NCBI RefSeq assembly: GCF_026230105.1
Contig: NC_079476.1
Location: 30,308,559-30,372,558 of the forward strand
Direction: 5' to 3'
From: Diorhabda sublineata
Taxonomy: Eukaryota; Arthropoda; Insecta; Coleoptera; Chrysomelidae
DNA: 64,000 bases
In this document: positions 60,040 through 64,000 of the stretch, piece by piece
Layout: every line of letters starts with the position of its first letter
Numbering within the stretch: the stretch's first letter is position 1
Notes under the pieces: generated by a model
What the model saw: the letters and a program-made list of their open reading frames with translations, nothing else
Told to the model about the DNA's origin: nothing
Database searches by the model: none
Program-made: the position numbers and the translations under genes

Positions 60040-62396
60040 CTAGCTTGGGCGTGGTGATGCGGTGCTAACTACTACAACAGGTTTCACCAAGTACTGTGTC
60101 AAAGGTACCACTTTTCCATTGATTTGTTGTGGAGTGATGAAATGAGTGGACACTAATGGTGCTAATCCATCCAATCCCTTTGGTACCAAAGCAACTTTTT
60201 GAAGGACTAAACCTTGGTTTACGGGATACGTCATGGGAAGTACCGACAAAGCCGTTGTTTGAATTGGTTGTGAGATCTAGAACATTATTTTTATTAAATC
60301 ACTATTTTTAATACACACTAGAACAAGAAAATCCGAAATTAGGATATTCGAAAAAAAATATGAGGAAAAATTATGGACTAGTTAAAATAGAAATTGGGAT
60401 GAGAAGATAAATGTTTTATGGAAGTGTGAGAAAAATAATGGGAAAGACATTTTTAAATTTGTGGAAATATGCAAACTGATTTTATGGAAAGTATTTAGAT
60501 AAACAGAAAAATACTAAACTAATCCTTCATGATAAATGGATATATTCTATGATCTTTATGCACGCGTCAATGACAAGTTTCAACTTGCTGTTTCGATCAA
60601 TTTTATTATAGTAGAGCTCGAACGACCTCTTCCCCTTAGTCAAGTTGTTTTGAAAAAATATTTTAAATTAATTTTCTCTCTGTTATAAAATTTTGACTTA
60701 AGAATAATTAACACAAACACGAATCAAATACCGAATGGAGGCTGCTACATAATTTAAAAGAATTAAAAATTCGTCCAAGTTGTTTTGCCCACGTTTGGAA
60801 GGTCCTGTGACGGTGACTATTCCAGAGAACATTGAATTTGTAAAAGAAATTGTTCTAAGTGACAGGCGCCTAAACTAGGAAACTAGAGATTCCTTGTTAT
60901 ATATTAGTTGCTACTCAGTTTTTTAGTGTATCTAAGTCAAAAGTAATTGGATAATTCTTATGAAATCTCAAAAGTACCTATCAATAAATTTACTAAAAAT
61001 ATTTGAATCAATTCATCTTTTTTTGCTCTGGTACCCGGAATAAATGAGTTTTGACGATTGTATATGCGGGAAAGATGAATGAGGTGAGGAAATGATGATT
61101 ATATTTATTTTTTATGAAATCGTATTTTAATTTTTTGGATATATTTAAAATTCTACTAGGTTATATTAATTGGAATAAAGCAAAATGGTAATTAAAAAAT
61201 TTCAATAAGCAAAAAAGCACGAAAACCGAGCCGATCTAGTTAGAAAGTCATTACCTCATAACTCATCATCCCCTTACGTTTATTAAAAATGAGGAAATGA
61301 CGGCGAGGGAATGACAAAACAAATCATAACCCTAAAAAAATATCGCAACATAACATTTTGTCACCAGCTAGCTTTTTGCTACGCTTTCTTCTTCTTCTAA
61401 AAACATACTTAACTATGCCATCAAAATTGAAATATTATAATTTCCTATTTTATTCTTCACTGTGATGGAATGATTGAATAGAATGAATAAAAAATCACAA
61501 TGAAATCTTCTTTTAACCATAACTCCAACAAAATTGAAGTCAACTCGCCAATACAAAGAAGTAACCGTACTACCAACTGTTTAACTGTCAAAAACTAATG
61601 CGAGTATTACCAATTTCTTCAAAAATATACCTACTTATCGACTGTTGGTAATACTGTGAGGGAATGATTATTTTTCATAGGACGAATATTGAGTTAACAT
61701 TAGACAAGTATTTAATGATCCTAAATTCAGAGAAATTTTGAAAGTTTTACAATAGATAAGTCATAGTTCCAAACAGATTTTTTAAAAACTTCTTAATAAA
61801 AACTTTATACAATGTTCATAACTGAGACATAGGGAGGGAATGAGTACTACATATGTTTTTAGCCTTGATGATGTTCTTTCGAAAAAAAAAAATAACCGAC
61901 AAGAGTTTCAAGATATTATAAGAATCAACCAAGTATAAGATCTATTAACAACATCAATTTACACCAAGTGTATCAAAAGTACAAACAAAACTTGACTCGT
62001 GCATGTTGGTTTCTATTTTATATACAGCTTATTTATTAGTTTTTCTATCTAAGGTGTATAATATTTACCTCTTTGATTGAAGTCAAGTTTTGTGTAACAA
62101 CAGGAATGCTCGTTTTGGTCAAAATCGGTATAGACATTTCTTGATTTTCATTAATATGAACAGAAGATCCGTTATTAATAATATCTTCTCTAAGTTCTTC
62201 TGCTGGAGGTGTCGAGGCGCTGGCAACGGGGCTTGAATCGCCTTCAGGTAAAATTTTTGAAATATCGATATTGTCATAATGTGACATATCTTTTTTCAAA
62301 ACGGCTAACCTTTGTTTAGCAATAATTTTCTTCCTAGCTAATCGCTCCATTTCATGTTCCAATTCTCGTTCCTTCCGTTTTAAAGTCTGAATATAC
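60040..62396 (-). CDS. Mnt: MNT-like Max-network bHLH-zipper repressor, last two coding exons (5' partial)
   Basis: Two minus-strand exons, 62396-62069 and 60276-60040, join in phase 0 across a GT-AG intron, giving 109 plus 78 residues and TAA. The first codon is split with an upstream exon that lies right of the window. The visible part begins YIQTLKRKERELEHEMERLA, continuing RKKIIAKQRLAVLKKDM. That is helix 2 and the leucine zipper of the MNT family, whose vertebrate form also has LKRKERE.EHEMERLAR.KI..QQRLA.LK. The basic region and helix 1 are upstream. After the zipper come a short acidic/proline linker (SSPVASASTPPAEEL) and a hydrophobic Gln/Pro/Val C terminus (SVLPMTYPVNQ, PLTQYLVKPVVVV). 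MNT dimerises with MAX at E-boxes and recruits SIN3 through an N-terminal motif not visible here. Other Max-network members (MXD, MLX) fit the zipper less well. Confidence 0.8.
60277..62068. other. Mnt: Intron of the MNT-like gene
   Basis: 1.8-kb AT-rich intron. The word GAGGGAATGA or GAGGAAATGA recurs near 61,087, 61,290, 61,306, 61,658 and 61,834 in the same orientation with irregular spacing; meaning unknown. No element identified. Confidence 0.4.
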
Positions 62397-63297
62397 CTGT
62401 AAAATATATTTCAATGAAGCATTCACACTTTTATTCAAAACAAGCCATAAGTGTTAATATCTATAAATCATATATAAATCACATATAAATCATAATCATT
62501 TTCTAGAAAAACATACGATATATCTCTTCTGCAAGTTCTTTAACTATAACACATATAACAAAACAAATATTGGGATGAAACAAATTAATTTTCTTTTGCT
62601 GTTTTCTTTTTTAAACCCACCATCCTGGTTAGGGATACTTTACAATAACTTGCAGATTTATAGAGCTCTTGTTGTCCTGCTATTATCCTATCCAGTAACA
62701 ATCCGCGAACTATTGTGGACTTTAAACGTTCGTTCTAAAATCAGCGCAATTTAATTAAGCCTACTGCAGAGAGTAGCGGGAAACATGAGGTTCCTTTTTG
62801 AACAGTGCATGCAACTCAGTGGAAGATATTTGGATGACACATGGAAGTATGAAAGTAGGAAACAAGTACTGGGGAACCGTTGGAAGAAGGGTAACTAATC
62901 TAATTTAATTAATTGACTAACCTAAGCTTGATTAAGTGTTCGTACAGATCAAATCTTGTAAAAACATTTAAAGTTCAATTTTCAACTTGAAAATGATTCA
63001 ACTTTCATTTTTTGAGTGTTTTAGTTATAGGGCAATAATTACTTCGAGCTTCATCTCTTGTAATGTTTCTTAAGTAAAATTTTTAATTATTTCATACAAT
63101 TTGTTTCAAATTTAAGCTTAATAACTTGCTTACAAGAATTGCTATAATAAGTTTATTATGCTCCATTTTAAAGAGATATTCTCTGCTCTGTTCTCTTTGA
63201 AGAGTTTTTATCAATAGTTCTATAGGTTCATTAGTTATCTAACGAATATATAAAAGTACTAATAATATTGAAAATAATTCAGATGATTAAATTCTTA
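62397..63297. other. Mnt: Upstream intron of the MNT-like gene
   Basis: No exon encoding the basic region could be found on the minus strand in this stretch, so the preceding exon should lie beyond the window. Confidence 0.4.
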
Positions 63298-64000
63298 AAC
63301 GATTTTTCGTAACTTTCTGTAGTTAATTTGTACCCCTGAATAATAGTTTCATTTTGTCAGCTGAATGGAAGATACATTATGTCTCCCTTGTGTGAGGGTG
63401 GTATGAGATTATTTGAATTTTAAGATACTATTTACATTAAATTATGATCTGTTTTTTGACAAAGTAAGTAAATGTAGTCGTGAAATATGGATACAACATA
63501 CAAATCTACAGTAAAACAATTTCTTGGAAAGAGCTAACCTCAAAATAGATGACTTGAGCAAACTTTTAAATTCAAATAATAATAACGTATATTGTTATCA
63601 ATTTTCATGTAAATAAAAGTCGAAACAGAGAAAATAGCTTAAAATACTCATATCAGAAGGCCATTCCAGCATTCGTTCATTCGACCACTGGCGTTACGCT
63701 AAGCCTTCTGTTACTTTTATGTTAATATACAATTATCTGTTTCGGTATTAGAATAACGTTATTCTCGCACGCATTTTCATGTAAGAATAGGCTCCATTCT
63801 CAATCGATTTTTGGTAATTTTCTGTAGTTGATTGGTGCCCCTGAATAATAGTTTCAATTTGACAGCTGACTGGACGATGCATTATTCGGTGAGGTTATTT
63901 CAGACAAAGTGAACATAATCATGAAATATGGAAAAAACATACAAATCCACAGTGAAGAAATTTCTTGAAAAGAGATAACCTTAAAATAAATGGATAGTTT
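63298..64000. repeat. Two direct copies of a dispersed repeat
   Basis: Copy 1 (about 63,298-63,558) and copy 2 (about 63,806-63,995, running to the window edge) share TGTAGTTAATTTGTACCCCT and GAATAATAGTTTCA-type words, then GACAGCTGA, CATTAT, GTGAAATATGG, ACATACAAATC, ACAGT and TTTCTTG.AAAGAG.TAACCT. Copy 2 is shorter through an internal deletion of roughly 70 bp. Copies are about 508 bp apart at their starts. Noncoding; probably a non-autonomous element. Confidence 0.7.

Noticed and set aside
62640..62760. Possible basic-region exon of the MNT-like gene on the minus strand
   Set aside because: All frames contain stops and no ERxRR-type basic motif appears.

Overview
The window looks like a piece of an insect nuclear genome. 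It is very AT-rich, its genes are split by long introns with GT-AG junctions, the reconstructed host proteins look animal, and the mobile-element remains (mariner, piggyBac, Tc1-like, several LINE types, a Penelope-like element) are a typical insect mix. A beetle with a large genome would fit, but nothing here proves the order. Bacterial features such as operons and ribosome binding sites are absent.

Left third (about 1-12,900, + strand): an MFS transporter of the MFSD14/HIAT1 (hippocampus abundant transcript 1-like) family. Six exons join in phase into 454 residues with a normal stop. Only the short N-terminal exon is missing and must lie left of the window. Its introns hold a TTAA-flanked MITE, pieces of DUF4817-type and IS630/Tc1-like transposases, and one extra splice-bounded, phase-neutral 126-bp open segment that could be a cassette or alternative end exon.

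Middle (about 12,900-28,000): gene-poor and repeat-rich. It holds a dead piggyBac element with both TTAA sites and both inverted ends, an RTE-type LINE 3' end, a PHD-like zinc-finger remnant, a MITE nested inside another MITE, and a THAP-domain (P-element-like) remnant.

27,998-41,099: a head-to-head gene pair. On the minus strand a five-exon gene, reconstructed here, encodes a protein of about 479 residues that I do not recognise. It has a basic N terminus and Asn/Lys/Ser-rich low-complexity sequence. Its two long introns carry a second piggyBac-like (PGBD) element, LINE and mariner pieces, and an R4/Dong-like LINE. About 750 bp upstream on the + strand sits a small two-exon candidate gene (about 126 residues) with an in-frame upstream stop, a good intron and an AATAAA close to its stop.

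41,100-60,000: no host gene that I can support. It contains a GC-rich, BamHI-site-containing tandem repeat, a LINE fragment abutting a mariner 3' half, a fold-back element, a degenerate Penelope-like element with RT and GIY-YIG remains, a Bari/Tc1-like element, a Crypton-type recombinase scrap, and a palindromic cluster of Penelope-type end repeats.

Right end (60,040-64,000, minus strand): the last two coding exons of a MNT-like (Max-network repressor) bHLH-zipper gene, carrying helix 2, the zipper and the C terminus. The remaining exons lie to the right. Two copies of a dispersed repeat lie in its intron.
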